40,136 bases of DNA from an uncultured Armatimonadota bacterium (GTDB taxonomy: Bacteria; Armatimonadota; Armatimonadia; Armatimonadales; Armatimonadaceae), in assembly GCA_903910385.1 (NCBI GenBank), contig CAIVZM010000005.1:1-40136 (forward strand). Reading direction: 5' to 3'. The notes beneath the pieces were generated by a model, which was given only the letters and a program-made list of their open reading frames with translations, was not told the origin of the DNA and searched no databases. The translations under genes and the position numbers were made by a program. Position 1 is the stretch's first letter. Every line of letters starts with the position of its first letter. This document shows positions 7,568-16,080 of the stretch, in pieces.

Positions 7568-9121
7568 ATGGCAAAAGAAGAAAATTTGCTCATCCTGAAA
7601 ATGCTTCAGGAAGGAACTATCACTGCAGAACAAGCAGCGGAACTCTTGAGTGCGGTGGAATCTTCCTCGTCTCGTGCAGTTGCCCCGGTTGCTCCGGTTG
7701 CTCCGGTTGCTCCGGTTGCTCCGGTTGCTCCGGTTACTCCCGCGGTTCCGATCCCTCCGCAGTTAACCGCTCCTCTGCCACCCGACCTGGACGACAAACC
7801 GCAACCCGAAGGCGAAATATTCGCTCGTGCGCGTGAACGTCTGGCGGCGGCGCGGGAAAAAGTCGCCGGTGTACAGGAACAACTCAATGCCGCCGAGGAA
7901 AAAGTGAGTAAGGCGCAGGAATCCGCGAATCCTTTCGATGCTCTTGCCGACGCCCTCAAAGATGTGCCAGGGGCAAAAACCATTTCGGATGCATTGCGTG
8001 ACCCGCATAAACTGGCGGCAAACGCTCGCCGACAGGCGCGGCGCATGGCGCGTCAAATCCGTCACTCGTTCCATGATATGCAAATCGATATCAACCTGAA
8101 TCTTGCCGAGACGATGCAGGGCGAACCGACGCTTTCCCTGCCCCGTGAGGTATCTGCCACGATTCCTCCCGGCAGCATGTTGCGGGTACGAAATACTCTG
8201 GGCGATATCGAAGCGATTGGCGCCGATGTTCCAGAGGCGCGAGTCGCAGGCCTGTTAAAAATATGGGCTGCTGATAAAGCGACAGCGGAAGAAATCGCCA
8301 AAAGTATCACGGTCAATGTCGAGCAGGGAGCGGAAGGGCCGACTATCAGTGTCTCACATCCGCCTAAAGTGCGCCGCGTCAGTCTGGACTTGAAAGCGTT
8401 CATTCCTCAGAATGGCGTTCGCGTCTCCTTGCTTTCCCCTTCCGGTGATGTGACGGCGCGGGGAATTCGTGCCGGGGTCGTGCTGGGAACGCAGAGCGGA
8501 GACGCCAAAGCATCGGAAATCAACGGGGATGTCGCGGCGGAAACCGCCTCAGGTGATATTGCGCTCGAAGGCGTTACCGGTAATATTCAGGCGACCACCG
8601 CTTCTGGTGATTTGCAGGCGATCCGTCTGACCGGACAAAACGTGAAAGCCGTGTCACAGAGCGGAGATATTTCCGTTCAGGAAGCGTCCGCCGTCAATAT
8701 CACCGTTGAGACCGTATCCGGTAATGCCGAAGTAGAGAAGGTTTCAGGACGAACGTTGCGTATTCGTTCCGTCTCCGGTGACACTCAGGCGTCCGATATC
8801 GCCTTTGAGGAAAGCGCGAGTCTGGAAACGGTCAGTGGTAGCGTCCTCTTCGCGCCACGCAACCCGCTTTCCGCAGGAACCATTAGCCTGAATGCGATTT
8901 CGGGCGATCTGGAATTGAAGTTGCCGGCGGAAACCAATGGCTCCGTGGAAATCACGACGAAAAGTGGCGATGCAGAGGGTAAATTCAAAGGTGCGGATGG
9001 CAAAGACCAGACGATCAGCGCAACGGGAATGACCGCTGTGGCGCATAGCATCGGCTCGGGCTCCGGCGTCAAGATCATGCTCGCATCCGTTTCGGGCGAT
9101 ATCTCGATCCGACAGGAATAG
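7568..9121 (+). CDS. DUF4097-type beta-repeat protein with SHOCT-like N-terminus
   Basis: The 517-residue product starts with a short helical module (LLILKMLQEGTITAEQAAELL, residues about 6-26), also seen at the end of the DUF2089 protein. A low-complexity VAP/PVA stretch follows (about 38-60), then a coiled-coil-like segment (about 85-125). From about residue 200 to the end come some twelve short repeats with SGD or SGN turns (SGDVTA, SGDIAL, SGDISV, SGNAEV and others), the signature of DUF4097 right-handed beta-helix-like domains. No signal peptide or membrane segment is seen. Homologues pair with regulators or anti-sigma systems; the exact role is unknown. ATG 7568 is chosen over an upstream in-frame start because AAGGAG lies six to seven bases before it. 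A strong terminator follows. Confidence 0.85.
   Translation: MAKEENLLILKMLQEGTITAEQAAELLSAVESSSSRAVAPVAPVAPVAPVAPVAPVTPAVPIPPQLTAPLPPDLDDKPQPEGEIFARARERLAAAREKVAGVQEQLNAAEEKVSKAQESANPFDALADALKDVPGAKTISDALRDPHKLAANARRQARRMARQIRHSFHDMQIDINLNLAETMQGEPTLSLPREVSATIPPGSMLRVRNTLGDIEAIGADVPEARVAGLLKIWAADKATAEEIAKSITVNVEQGAEGPTISVSHPPKVRRVSLDLKAFIPQNGVRVSLLSPSGDVTARGIRAGVVLGTQSGDAKASEINGDVAAETASGDIALEGVTGNIQATTASGDLQAIRLTGQNVKAVSQSGDISVQEASAVNITVETVSGNAEVEKVSGRTLRIRSVSGDTQASDIAFEESASLETVSGSVLFAPRNPLSAGTISLNAISGDLELKLPAETNGSVEITTKSGDAEGKFKGADGKDQTISATGMTAVAHSIGSGSGVKIMLASVSGDISIRQE
7679..7741 (+). repeat. in-frame 9-base tandem repeat encoding VAP units
   Basis: Seven 9-base units lie head to tail inside the DUF4097 gene: GTTGCCCCG once, GTTGCTCCG five times, then GTTACTCCC. 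They encode Val-Ala-Pro repeats. The middle five are identical, so copy number could change by slippage without breaking the frame, altering linker length. Confidence 0.9.
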
Positions 9122-9154
9122 ATGGAGTGAAGAGAGAGAAAAGGATGAAATAGT

Positions 9155-9186
9155 ACGGGGCGGTCTCTTTCGAGAGACCGCCCCGT
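9155..9186 (+). terminator. strong hairpin terminator with TTCG tetraloop
   Basis: A perfect 14-base stem (9155-9168 with 9173-9186) closes a TTCG loop and is followed by a short T-rich tail (TTTGCC). It lies 34 bases after the DUF4097 stop codon. Confidence 0.85.
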
Positions 9187-9364
9187 TTGCCATCTTTATG
9201 ATCTACGCTCGGTACAAGCGTCAACCGATTCCACTGTATCAAGCCCTGACGGGCCAACTATTACGGTCAGCGTTATCTCGACTGCGAGATGGTTTGCGTC
9301 TCCCGGTAAAACGGCTTTCTCAACGTTGAGGCGGAACCGACCCGCGACGCTTCGTTAGATGACA

Positions 9365-9913
9365 TTACTTGTGACGGTTATTAAGGACGAAAGGTTTCCA
9401 ATGAAAAAGGCTGATTCCCAGCAAGGCGATCAACAGAAGCGGAGCGGAGTTCGGTTCGGCTGCATTCACGGTCCGGATCGAGAAGTGCGCCGTCGCCAGT
9501 GTGAGACGGGCGTCTTCATCTGCGCCGCCTAACAGAGTGACGCTTCCTTTGTAAACGCCGGGGGGCGTCGTGGATGCTGGTAATAATCCGATAATCGGGC
9601 CGGAATAGAAATTATCCGGAGCCGTGGCTCCGAAAAATCCGGGGACATTAGCATAGAAGATACTATCGTTGGGGGTTAGATACGTTCCCGCTTCGCCTTC
9701 CAGATCGATCTGGACACGGTTGATGAGGACGAAATCCGCACCCGTATTTTGAATGATCCCTGAAAGCGTTTTTTCCTCGCCATTATTGGCATATATCGGC
9801 GCATCCAGAGTAAAAAGGACGTTGAAGTCGCCTTGCGCCCGCGCTGCGCCTGCCGAGAAAAGCAGGAGCAGCGCCGAGGCGAAAACAGCGATGGATGATT
9901 TTAATAACTGCAC
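9365..9913 (-). CDS. secreted protein with PEP-CTERM-like C-terminal anchor
   Basis: This 182-residue protein has a clear signal peptide (residues 1-26, ending ARA) and a C-terminal tail laid out like a sorting signal: AAEPNSAP, a hydrophobic helix (LLLIALLGISLFHW) and a short basic end (NNRHK). This resembles a degenerate PEP-CTERM tail with EPN where VPEP is usual. The middle part has no recognised motif; it is rich in beta-prone residues and looks like an immunoglobulin-like domain (inference). The gene lies downstream of the beta-propeller gene on the same strand, with an array of hairpins between them. Function is unknown; surface location is likely. Confidence 0.7.
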   Translation of the reverse strand: MQLLKSSIAVFASALLLLFSAGAARAQGDFNVLFTLDAPIYANNGEEKTLSGIIQNTGADFVLINRVQIDLEGEAGTYLTPNDSIFYANVPGFFGATAPDNFYSGPIIGLLPASTTPPGVYKGSVTLLGGADEDARLTLATAHFSIRTVNAAEPNSAPLLLIALLGISLFHWKPFVLNNRHK

Positions 9914-9944
9914 TATGAAGTTTCCCTTCGTCTGTTAGACCCTA

Positions 9945-10007
9945 TCTGACGGCATCTCTGCCGTTTCTGACGGTATCTCTGCCGTTTCTGACGGTATCTC
10001 TACCGTT
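9945..10007. repeat. three 21-base hairpin repeats with compensating changes
   Basis: Three adjacent 21-base units each contain a 6-base stem with a TCTC loop. Unit 1 has ACGGCA/TGCCGT (9949-9964), unit 2 ACGGTA/TGCCGT (9970-9985, one wobble pair in plus-strand RNA) and unit 3 ACGGTA/TACCGT (9991-10006). The stem base pair changes on both sides between units 1 and 3, so pairing is kept. A decayed fourth unit runs into the stop codon of the beta-propeller gene. Confidence 0.85.
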
Positions 10008-10008
10008 C

Positions 10009-11541
10009 CTAGCGGTATCCTACTGCGTACAGGTTGGCGTTATTGATCGCGTAGACCGTGCCGTCCACACCGATGACGGTAGGCGTGTACGCTTCTCCGA
10101 TACCGCCCGTCAGGCGGATTCGCTGTGAAAGAGTGTTTGTCGTCAAATCCCAGCGGTACAGTACGCCGTCTTCACAGTTGGCGAGAATGCATTTATTGAA
10201 TGGATCGACGGCGGCGGTATTGATACACCATTCTCGAACCGCATTCGGATGATTGGCGAGGAACTCGGTGTCAGGGGTCGGGCCGGCGACAGTTATCACT
10301 TCGCGCATTACCGTCGCGCCGCTGATCTTGTCGGTCTGTGTGGCATTGGGGTCTAGCAATGCAATACGATTGACGCCATCGCCGCCGCCCTCCACATAGT
10401 TGTTATACTTCACCATCAAGAGGTAGGAGGAAGTCCCTTTGTAGGAAGGAACCAGCGAACGTGGCACGATGGAGGCGGTATCATCCCAACCGAAGGCTCC
10501 AGACGTTTTCCGTTGCTTCAAATCAGCGCTGAAGTGCTGCAGCCATCCCCGATAGTTATTGCTTCCCGGCCAGTTTTCGAGTACGCCATAGTAGACATCG
10601 CCGTCCGGTCCAACGGTAGGGCTTGCCGTGCCGTCGTCACTGATCCAGGAAAATCTATCCGGATGGTTTACATCACGTAGCGGCGCTTTACTGACCGTTT
10701 CCAACGTTCGGGCGTTCAGGGCGAGCAGATAGGCGGCGTTTGTGCCGCCGTCAGTGGCGCAGATATAGAGAAGGCTATGATCGCGGCTCAGCGCTGGGGC
10801 GCAGTTAAAGGCGAAGTGATTCGCATTAGGATCGCCAGATGCCACAGCCGCCGTTACATAGGAACCTGCACCTGTAAAACTGATCCGGGCAATGCCACTC
10901 TTCAGTGTGAGGGAACCATCCGTGACATAGTACGAGAAGTACATATTGCCGAAGCGGTCTGTCGTGATAGGACTGCTGATCCGGACGGCGGAGTTGAATT
11001 TCGTGGGGTCTGCACTATAAAAGCAATATTTCGTCGTAGCGGCAACCGCTGTATCCGGTGAATCCCGTAAGGTGACTACGCCGCCAATGGAGGGATAAGC
11101 GAGTTTACCACGTGGCGTAATGACAGGATTGAAAGGCGGAACCCAGCGGTAAGGAGGCAAGACATAGTCCGAATCCTGTTTCCAGATCAAGGAACCGTCA
11201 CTGCCCTTGCGGGCTTCGATTCGGAACTGGTTCGAGGCGTTTCGCACCGGAATAATGACTGTGTTTGCCTGCGTTATCAGTGGCGAACCGTAATGGATCA
11301 GTAATCCGCGTGAGGAATAAGGCGGCGCATCGTCCACTTTGGCAGTCCAGCGAATCGCATCGAGTGGTTGAGAGGCGTTCTGTGAGATCGCCGTATGTTG
11401 CGGATCATGTCCGTAACCGTTCCATGAGTAAGAAAGACCCTGAGCGTCAAGGCGGGGAGCGTACAGTAACAACCCTGCTACTGTCGCTATGCCTGTCGCC
11501 ATCGCCAGCGCTAAACGAGGCAATGAAAGGAATTTTATCAT
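10009..11541 (-). CDS. secreted PQQ/quinoprotein-like beta-propeller protein
   Basis: This 510-residue exported protein has a signal peptide (about residues 1-33, ending LDA). The mature sequence opens with SYSWNGYGHDPQHTA, typical of PQQ-like propeller proteins, and contains repeated blade-like segments with GPDGDVYYG, DGTVYAI and similar turns. Such folds serve as scaffolds or as alcohol or sugar dehydrogenases. I cannot see clear PQQ or metal ligands, so enzyme activity is not claimed. A CAGGAG Shine-Dalgarno lies eight bases before the ATG, and TATAAT on the minus strand (11610-11605) gives a leader of about 60 bases. Its 3' end runs into the 21-base hairpin array. Confidence 0.75.
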   Translation of the reverse strand: MIKFLSLPRLALAMATGIATVAGLLLYAPRLDAQGLSYSWNGYGHDPQHTAISQNASQPLDAIRWTAKVDDAPPYSSRGLLIHYGSPLITQANTVIIPVRNASNQFRIEARKGSDGSLIWKQDSDYVLPPYRWVPPFNPVITPRGKLAYPSIGGVVTLRDSPDTAVAATTKYCFYSADPTKFNSAVRISSPITTDRFGNMYFSYYVTDGSLTLKSGIARISFTGAGSYVTAAVASGDPNANHFAFNCAPALSRDHSLLYICATDGGTNAAYLLALNARTLETVSKAPLRDVNHPDRFSWISDDGTASPTVGPDGDVYYGVLENWPGSNNYRGWLQHFSADLKQRKTSGAFGWDDTASIVPRSLVPSYKGTSSYLLMVKYNNYVEGGGDGVNRIALLDPNATQTDKISGATVMREVITVAGPTPDTEFLANHPNAVREWCINTAAVDPFNKCILANCEDGVLYRWDLTTNTLSQRIRLTGGIGEAYTPTVIGVDGTVYAINNANLYAVGYR

Positions 11542-11604
11542 CTGAGTCGCTCCTGATAAATGCAGAAAATTGTCCTTGGAGAGGGTAGTACATCCCCGGT
11601 GCCC

Positions 11605-11610
11605 ATTATA
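11605..11610 (-). promoter_or_regulatory. TATAAT -10 box for the beta-propeller gene
   Basis: ATTATA on the plus strand is TATAAT on the minus strand, about 60 bases before the start at 11541. The -35 region at 17 bases is TTCCCG, a weak match. A Shine-Dalgarno is present downstream, so this gene has a normal leader. Confidence 0.45.
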
Positions 11611-11681
11611 CTATAAAACCGATAAAACGGGAAATCAGTCAAGGCAGAGATGGTCGAATTCCTTTTCGCGGTGAGTTTTGC

Positions 11682-11687
11682 TATAAT
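11682..11687 (+). promoter_or_regulatory. TATAAT -10 box just upstream of the glycosidase-like ATG
   Basis: A perfect TATAAT ends five bases before the ATG at 11693, with no Shine-Dalgarno between. The expected start of transcription falls on or next to the ATG. The -35 position reads TTCCTT at 17 bases, a weak match. Confidence 0.5.
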
Positions 11688-11692
11688 CAACC

Positions 11693-13888
11693 ATGCCTGT
11701 ATGGTTTCCTGTGATCGCTATGCTTTCTTTTATAAATATGACTCTGGATTCCGCCACAGTATCGCTCGATACTTTGCCCGTTTATTCTTCCGCTTCCGTC
11801 CGTGAGGATTGGCTTGTCCATGCTCCAAAAGCGGTCGCCCGTATTTCTCGCAGCGAAGACGGGCGCGAGATTATTCTGGATAACGGACTGCTTCGAAGAG
11901 TTTTCCGGGTTGCGCCCAATGCGGCGACTGTGGCGTTCGATAACCGGATGACGGGCGCTTCCCTATTGCGTTCCGTGCGCCCCGAAGCGCAACTGGAAAT
12001 CAATGGCAAACGTAGAGATATCGGTGGATTGACCGGGCAACCGAATCTTGCCTTCCTGAGACAGGACTGGCTCGATACCCTGAAATCCGATCCGGATGCC
12101 CTGCAATTCTCTGGCTTCACGATGGGCGCGGCGACGGAGCGGTTCCCCTGGAAACGTGTGGGAGAAGGCGTGAAAAATCTGGCATGGCCACCGTCGGGAG
12201 TTTCTCTAACACTGCGCTTTGAGTCTGCCGCTTCTGATCCGGACGCGAAAATGACGGTGGAAGTGCATTATGAACTTTACGATGGTATGCCGCTTCTCTC
12301 CAAGTGGATGACTGTCCACAACAAGGGGGGGAAGACTTTTCGATTGAATCGTTTTACCGTCGAAACCCTTGGTATGGTGGAACCGGAGTCGATCGTTGAC
12401 CCCGTGGATCGCTGGGAGCGTCCCAATATTACGGTTGCTACCGATTATTCGTTCGGGGGGATGTCGGTTACCAACAGTAACAAGACCGTCTACTGGGAAA
12501 CGGATCCAAACTACAAAACGCAAGTCAATTATGAACTCAAAACTCCCTGTGTACTGGAAGTCCGTCCTCCTACCGGACCGGATGCCGATATCGCTCCTGG
12601 TGAATCTTTCGAGACTTTCCGGGTCTTCGAACTGATTCATGACAGTTACGACCGTGAGCGCAAAGGACTGGCAGTACGTCGTATGTACCGCACTCTGGCG
12701 CCGTGGGCTTCTGAAAACCCGCTGATGTTACATCTGACTTCCACCAACCCGGACGTGGTAAAGACAGCGATAGACCAGTGCGCCGAAGTCGGGTTTGAAA
12801 TGGTCATCTTCAGTTTTGGAAGTGGCCTGAATATGGAAGATGCGTCTCCGGAAAACATCGCCCGTTTCAAAGCGTTCGCGGATTACGCTCATAGTAAGGG
12901 GTTGCGTCTGGGAGGCTATTCGCTTCTCGCCTCACGCCGTATCAGCGACGAGGATGATTGTATCAACCCGAAAACTGGCAAGACCGGCGGCATGACCTTC
13001 GGCGATTCGCCGTGTCTGGGAAGTAAGTGGGGAATTGCGTACTTCGAACATCTACGGACATTTTTATCGGGAACGGGCTTTGACTTGCTGGAGCATGATG
13101 GCAGTTATCCCGGCGATATCTGCGCCTCGAAATCCCATCCCGGTCATCGAGGTCTGGAAGATTCGCAATGGACGCAGTATCAGCGGATCGCCGATCTGTA
13201 TCGCTGGTGTCGTGGTCGTGGCATCCATCTGAACGTCCCGGACTGGTACCTGCTGGCTGGATCGAACAAGACGGCGATGGGGTATCGTGAAACCAACTGG
13301 TCATTGCCTCGCGCCGAACAGCATATCCACTGCCGCCAGAACCTTTTCGATGGAACGTGGGAAAAGACGCCGGCGATGGGTTGGACATTCGTCCCCCTGG
13401 TCGAATATCAGGGTGGCGGAGATGCAGCCACTATCGAACCACTCAAGGAGCATTTACCCGATTACGAGCGTCACCTTGCCAACAATCTGGGGTATGGGGC
13501 GCAGGCGTGCTATCGTGGACCTCGTCTCTATGATAGTCCGGAGACGAAAGCGCTGGTCGTAAAGTGGGTGGACTGGTTCAAGAAAAACAGGGCGATTCTG
13601 GAATCCGATGTCATCCATCTGCGCCGCGCCGACGCCCGCGATTGGGATGGCATTCTGCATGTGAATCCTCATTTGCCGGAAAAAGGTCTTGCGGTTCTTT
13701 ATAATCCAACAGAGCGGGAAATAAAGACCGAGATAGACCTGCCACTCTATTACACGGGATTGACGACCTCCGCTAAAATCCAGATCGGCAACGCCCGCCC
13801 GAAAATATACCGGGTCGAACGAGATTATACCGTGCGAATTCCGGTGATACTGCCCCCGGCAAGCAATATCACCCTGACGGTAAGATAA
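11693..13888 (+). CDS. alpha-galactosidase/GH36-clan-like glycoside hydrolase
   Basis: This 731-residue protein has an N-terminal beta-sandwich-like half (to about residue 335), a barrel-like centre (about 340-640) and a C-terminal beta domain. The pattern and motifs such as FDLLEHDGSYPGD (Asp469 is a candidate nucleophile by analogy with clan GH-D), followed by HLNVPDWYLLAG and YRETNWSLPR, resemble GH36/GH27-type alpha-galactosidases and uncharacterised relatives. The assignment is by overall pattern; catalytic residues are inferred. The first residues (MPVWFPVIAMLSFINM) are hydrophobic and may be a weak signal peptide. A TATAAT box five bases before the ATG and no Shine-Dalgarno suggest a leaderless message; a later Met (residue 10 or 16) is the alternative start. 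Convergent with the RbsC-type permease gene. Confidence 0.65.
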   Translation: MPVWFPVIAMLSFINMTLDSATVSLDTLPVYSSASVREDWLVHAPKAVARISRSEDGREIILDNGLLRRVFRVAPNAATVAFDNRMTGASLLRSVRPEAQLEINGKRRDIGGLTGQPNLAFLRQDWLDTLKSDPDALQFSGFTMGAATERFPWKRVGEGVKNLAWPPSGVSLTLRFESAASDPDAKMTVEVHYELYDGMPLLSKWMTVHNKGGKTFRLNRFTVETLGMVEPESIVDPVDRWERPNITVATDYSFGGMSVTNSNKTVYWETDPNYKTQVNYELKTPCVLEVRPPTGPDADIAPGESFETFRVFELIHDSYDRERKGLAVRRMYRTLAPWASENPLMLHLTSTNPDVVKTAIDQCAEVGFEMVIFSFGSGLNMEDASPENIARFKAFADYAHSKGLRLGGYSLLASRRISDEDDCINPKTGKTGGMTFGDSPCLGSKWGIAYFEHLRTFLSGTGFDLLEHDGSYPGDICASKSHPGHRGLEDSQWTQYQRIADLYRWCRGRGIHLNVPDWYLLAGSNKTAMGYRETNWSLPRAEQHIHCRQNLFDGTWEKTPAMGWTFVPLVEYQGGGDAATIEPLKEHLPDYERHLANNLGYGAQACYRGPRLYDSPETKALVVKWVDWFKKNRAILESDVIHLRRADARDWDGILHVNPHLPEKGLAVLYNPTEREIKTEIDLPLYYTGLTTSAKIQIGNARPKIYRVERDYTVRIPVILPPASNITLTVR

Positions 13889-13905
13889 AGAGGCGGCAAT
13901 GAGCA

Positions 13906-13929
13906 ATGAAGGCGGACTGTCGCCTTCAT
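13906..13929. terminator. hairpin terminator between convergent genes
   Basis: ATGAAGGCG (13906-13914) pairs perfectly with CGCCTTCAT (13921-13929) around a six-base loop, followed by TCTTTAT on the plus strand. It lies between the stop codons of the glycosidase-like and permease genes. Confidence 0.65.
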
Positions 13930-13931
13930 CT

Positions 13932-14915
13932 TTATCGCTTACGGCGCAACCACTGGTCGAAGGCGACTGCGGCGAGGATAAGAAGGCCGATATAGATATT
14001 CTGGTCGAAGGGGTCGACGCCCAGCAGGTTGGAGCCATTTCTGAGGACGGCGATAAGAAGCCCGCCCAGAATCGTTCCGCTGACGCGACCTTCGCCGCCG
14101 GAGAGGGAAGCGCCGCCGACAACAACTGCCGTCACCACATCGAGTTCGTAACCATTGCCGCCGGTCGGATTGCCTGAACCCAGACGCGCGGTCTCGATAA
14201 GTCCGGCAAGACCTGCCAGAGCGCCGCAGAGCAGGTATGCCCATAACGTGACGCCCGCGACATTGACGCCCGAATAGCGGGACGCTTCCGCATTCGCTCC
14301 AATAGCGTAGAGATAACGTCCAAATCGTGTGTAGTAGAGTAGCAGGGCGACCGCAATCGAAACGAAGACAATGAGCAGGAGCGGAAAAGGAATGCCCAGA
14401 GGACGACCATTCGCCACATAGTTGAAGGCGTCTGGCGTCCCGTCGATAGTGACGCCATGAGCGATCCGCAACGCCAACCCCCGCGCCATCAGGAGCGTTC
14501 CCAGCGTCGCGATGAATGCCGGTACGCGCAATCGTGTGATGATCAGTCCATTGATCAATCCGGCAAGCGCTCCAACCGCGACTCCGGTCAGACAACCTGC
14601 CCAGACTGGCCAGTTTCGTTCGACCATCACATGCGCCGCCACAATGCCGGACAATGCCAGTACGGAACCGACCGACAGATCGATTCCGCCTGCGATGATC
14701 ACGACCGTCGCCCCCACGCCGATAATCAGGAGATAAGCGTACTGATTCGCCAGTGCGAAAGCGTTCTCAACAGTCAGGAAGTTAGGCGAACGCCATGCGA
14801 AAAAAACGCAAAGTATCAGCAGGGAAACAGCGGGTAGGAAACGTTTGGCGGCGGCTAGGTTCATGAGGCGTTCTGGCGGGGATGGGAGTCGGTATTCATC
14901 AGGACGATCTCTCAC
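13932..14915 (-). CDS. RbsC-family sugar ABC transporter permease
   Basis: This 327-residue integral membrane protein has eight or more hydrophobic segments and family motifs: SPNFLTVEN near the N-terminus, GGIDLSVGSVLALSG (about 77-91), a PAFIATLGTL segment (about 132-141), and VVVGGASLSGGEGRVSGTILG near the C-terminus. These mark the BPD_transp_2 permeases of ribose, xylose and galactose importers. It lies 35 bases after the binding-protein gene, with a stem-loop between, and is surely co-transcribed. The usual ATPase (RbsA-like) is missing from the operon. The GTG at 14915 is used here; ATG at 14864 (MNLAAAKRF) is an equally fair start and neither has a strong Shine-Dalgarno. Confidence 0.93.
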   Translation of the reverse strand: MRDRPDEYRLPSPPERLMNLAAAKRFLPAVSLLILCVFFAWRSPNFLTVENAFALANQYAYLLIIGVGATVVIIAGGIDLSVGSVLALSGIVAAHVMVERNWPVWAGCLTGVAVGALAGLINGLIITRLRVPAFIATLGTLLMARGLALRIAHGVTIDGTPDAFNYVANGRPLGIPFPLLLIVFVSIAVALLLYYTRFGRYLYAIGANAEASRYSGVNVAGVTLWAYLLCGALAGLAGLIETARLGSGNPTGGNGYELDVVTAVVVGGASLSGGEGRVSGTILGGLLIAVLRNGSNLLGVDPFDQNIYIGLLILAAVAFDQWLRRKR

Positions 14916-14919
14916 TGGC

Positions 14920-14935
14920 CCGGAGCGAACTCCGG
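14920..14935 (-). promoter_or_regulatory. intercistronic stem-loop between binding protein and permease
   Basis: CCGGAG (14920-14925) and CTCCGG (14930-14935) form a perfect 6-base stem; on the transcribed minus strand the loop is TTCG, a very stable tetraloop. Such hairpins after binding-protein genes often protect the 3' end of upstream mRNA and raise binding-protein levels over permease levels. That role here is inference. Confidence 0.55.
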
Positions 14936-14950
14936 ACCAGCAAGAATCTT

Positions 14951-15994
14951 TTAGCCCTTGGAGCGCAGGGCGGCGATTTCCGGTGTGTCCAGGTTATCCT
15001 TGGTCATCAGACCGACTCCGGTATCAATCCGCTTTTCAGGAGTCTTGCCCGATTTCATATCGACGATTGTCTTGACGCCTTCATATCCCATTTTAAAGGG
15101 GTTCTGAACGACCAGCGAATCGATCTCACCTTTTTCCAGTGCGCTTTCCAGTTGCTTGGTGGAGTCGAAGCCGATCAGTTTGATCTTTCCCAGCAAATTA
15201 CGGTTCCGCATCGCCTGCAATGCGCCGACGGTAGAGGATTCATTCGAACCAAAGATGCCGACAATGTCGGAATTCGCTGTCAGAACATCCTCGGTCACTT
15301 TCAGGGATTGCGCCCGGTCTGAGTTGCCATAGTTGGATCGAATGACCGTAATTCCGGGGAACTTCGCTTTGATGGTTTCTTCAAAGCCGCTTTCCCGGTC
15401 ACCGGTAGAGGCGGAGTTTGGCGCAAGAGGAATCAATGCTACCTTGCCCTTACCCCCTAGGATCTGACCCATGCGCTCGGCCGCAATCGCTCCGCCCTTT
15501 TTGTTGTCTGTCGCGACGAACGAAATATAATCTTCCGTCTGTGCGGCGGAGTCGAAGATGGTCAGCGGAATGCCCGCCGCCTTAGCTTTGCCGATCACGC
15601 CGACCAGCGCCGCTTTGTCCAGAGGCGCAAGGACAATGCCATCCACCTTGCTGTTGATCGCGTTTTCCACGACGCCGATTTGACTGGCGGTATCGCTTTC
15701 CTTCTGCGGACCGTCCCAGCGGATGGTGACGTTCATTTCTTCGCCCGCCTTTTCCGCGCCGGACTTGACCGATTGCCAGAAGACATGGGTCAAACCTTTT
15801 GGAATAACGGCGACAGTCATCTTTTTACCGCTGGCATCTGTAGCGGGCTTGTCCGTCGTAGAGGCGGATGTCGCAGGTGTGGCGGTATCCGCCGTCTTCT
15901 GCGCAGCATCATTGCATCCAGCGGCGCACAGAGATAATGCCAGGCAGATAACGCTGGCGAAGCGAAGGGGAGAAATCATCGTTTTTGACCACAT
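14951..15994 (-). CDS. RbsB-like sugar-binding lipoprotein
   Basis: This 347-residue protein has a lipoprotein signal with lipobox LCAAGC (Cys near residue 27), a Thr/Ala/Ser-rich spacer (about 30-57), then a type I periplasmic-binding fold (Peripla_BP_4). Family landmarks are VIPKGLTHVFWQSVKSG, the KVDGIVLAPLD segment, IFDSAA, FVATDNKKGG and IGFDSTKQL. It would capture a sugar or related small molecule outside the membrane and pass it to the adjacent permease. A weak AGGAAA lies about 10 bases before the first ATG; a second ATG at codon 6 is possible. The gene follows the esterase gene on the same strand and is the first of the transport pair. Confidence 0.93.
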   Translation of the reverse strand: MWSKTMISPLRFASVICLALSLCAAGCNDAAQKTADTATPATSASTTDKPATDASGKKMTVAVIPKGLTHVFWQSVKSGAEKAGEEMNVTIRWDGPQKESDTASQIGVVENAINSKVDGIVLAPLDKAALVGVIGKAKAAGIPLTIFDSAAQTEDYISFVATDNKKGGAIAAERMGQILGGKGKVALIPLAPNSASTGDRESGFEETIKAKFPGITVIRSNYGNSDRAQSLKVTEDVLTANSDIVGIFGSNESSTVGALQAMRNRNLLGKIKLIGFDSTKQLESALEKGEIDSLVVQNPFKMGYEGVKTIVDMKSGKTPEKRIDTGVGLMTKDNLDTPEIAALRSKG

Positions 15995-16080
15995 AGACAG
16001 GTATTTCCTCGCGGGAAATGGGTAATTTGGTGATTAATTCGCCATCGGAGCGGCGATTACTTCTTTTGATCCCAATTTTG

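Noticed and set aside
7606-8046. 146-codon minus frame with GATGAT-type repeats
   Set aside because: The repeat is the antisense of the VAP tandem repeat; the plus-strand gene has a Shine-Dalgarno and family motifs.
9319-9330. 12-base palindrome CTCAACGTTGAG
   Set aside because: Single short palindrome in an intergenic region, with no promoter or second copy nearby; chance is likely.
9945-10007. Possible CRISPR or Rho-independent terminator series
   Set aside because: No spacers; stems are short and lack T-runs on either strand, so it is listed as a structured repeat only.
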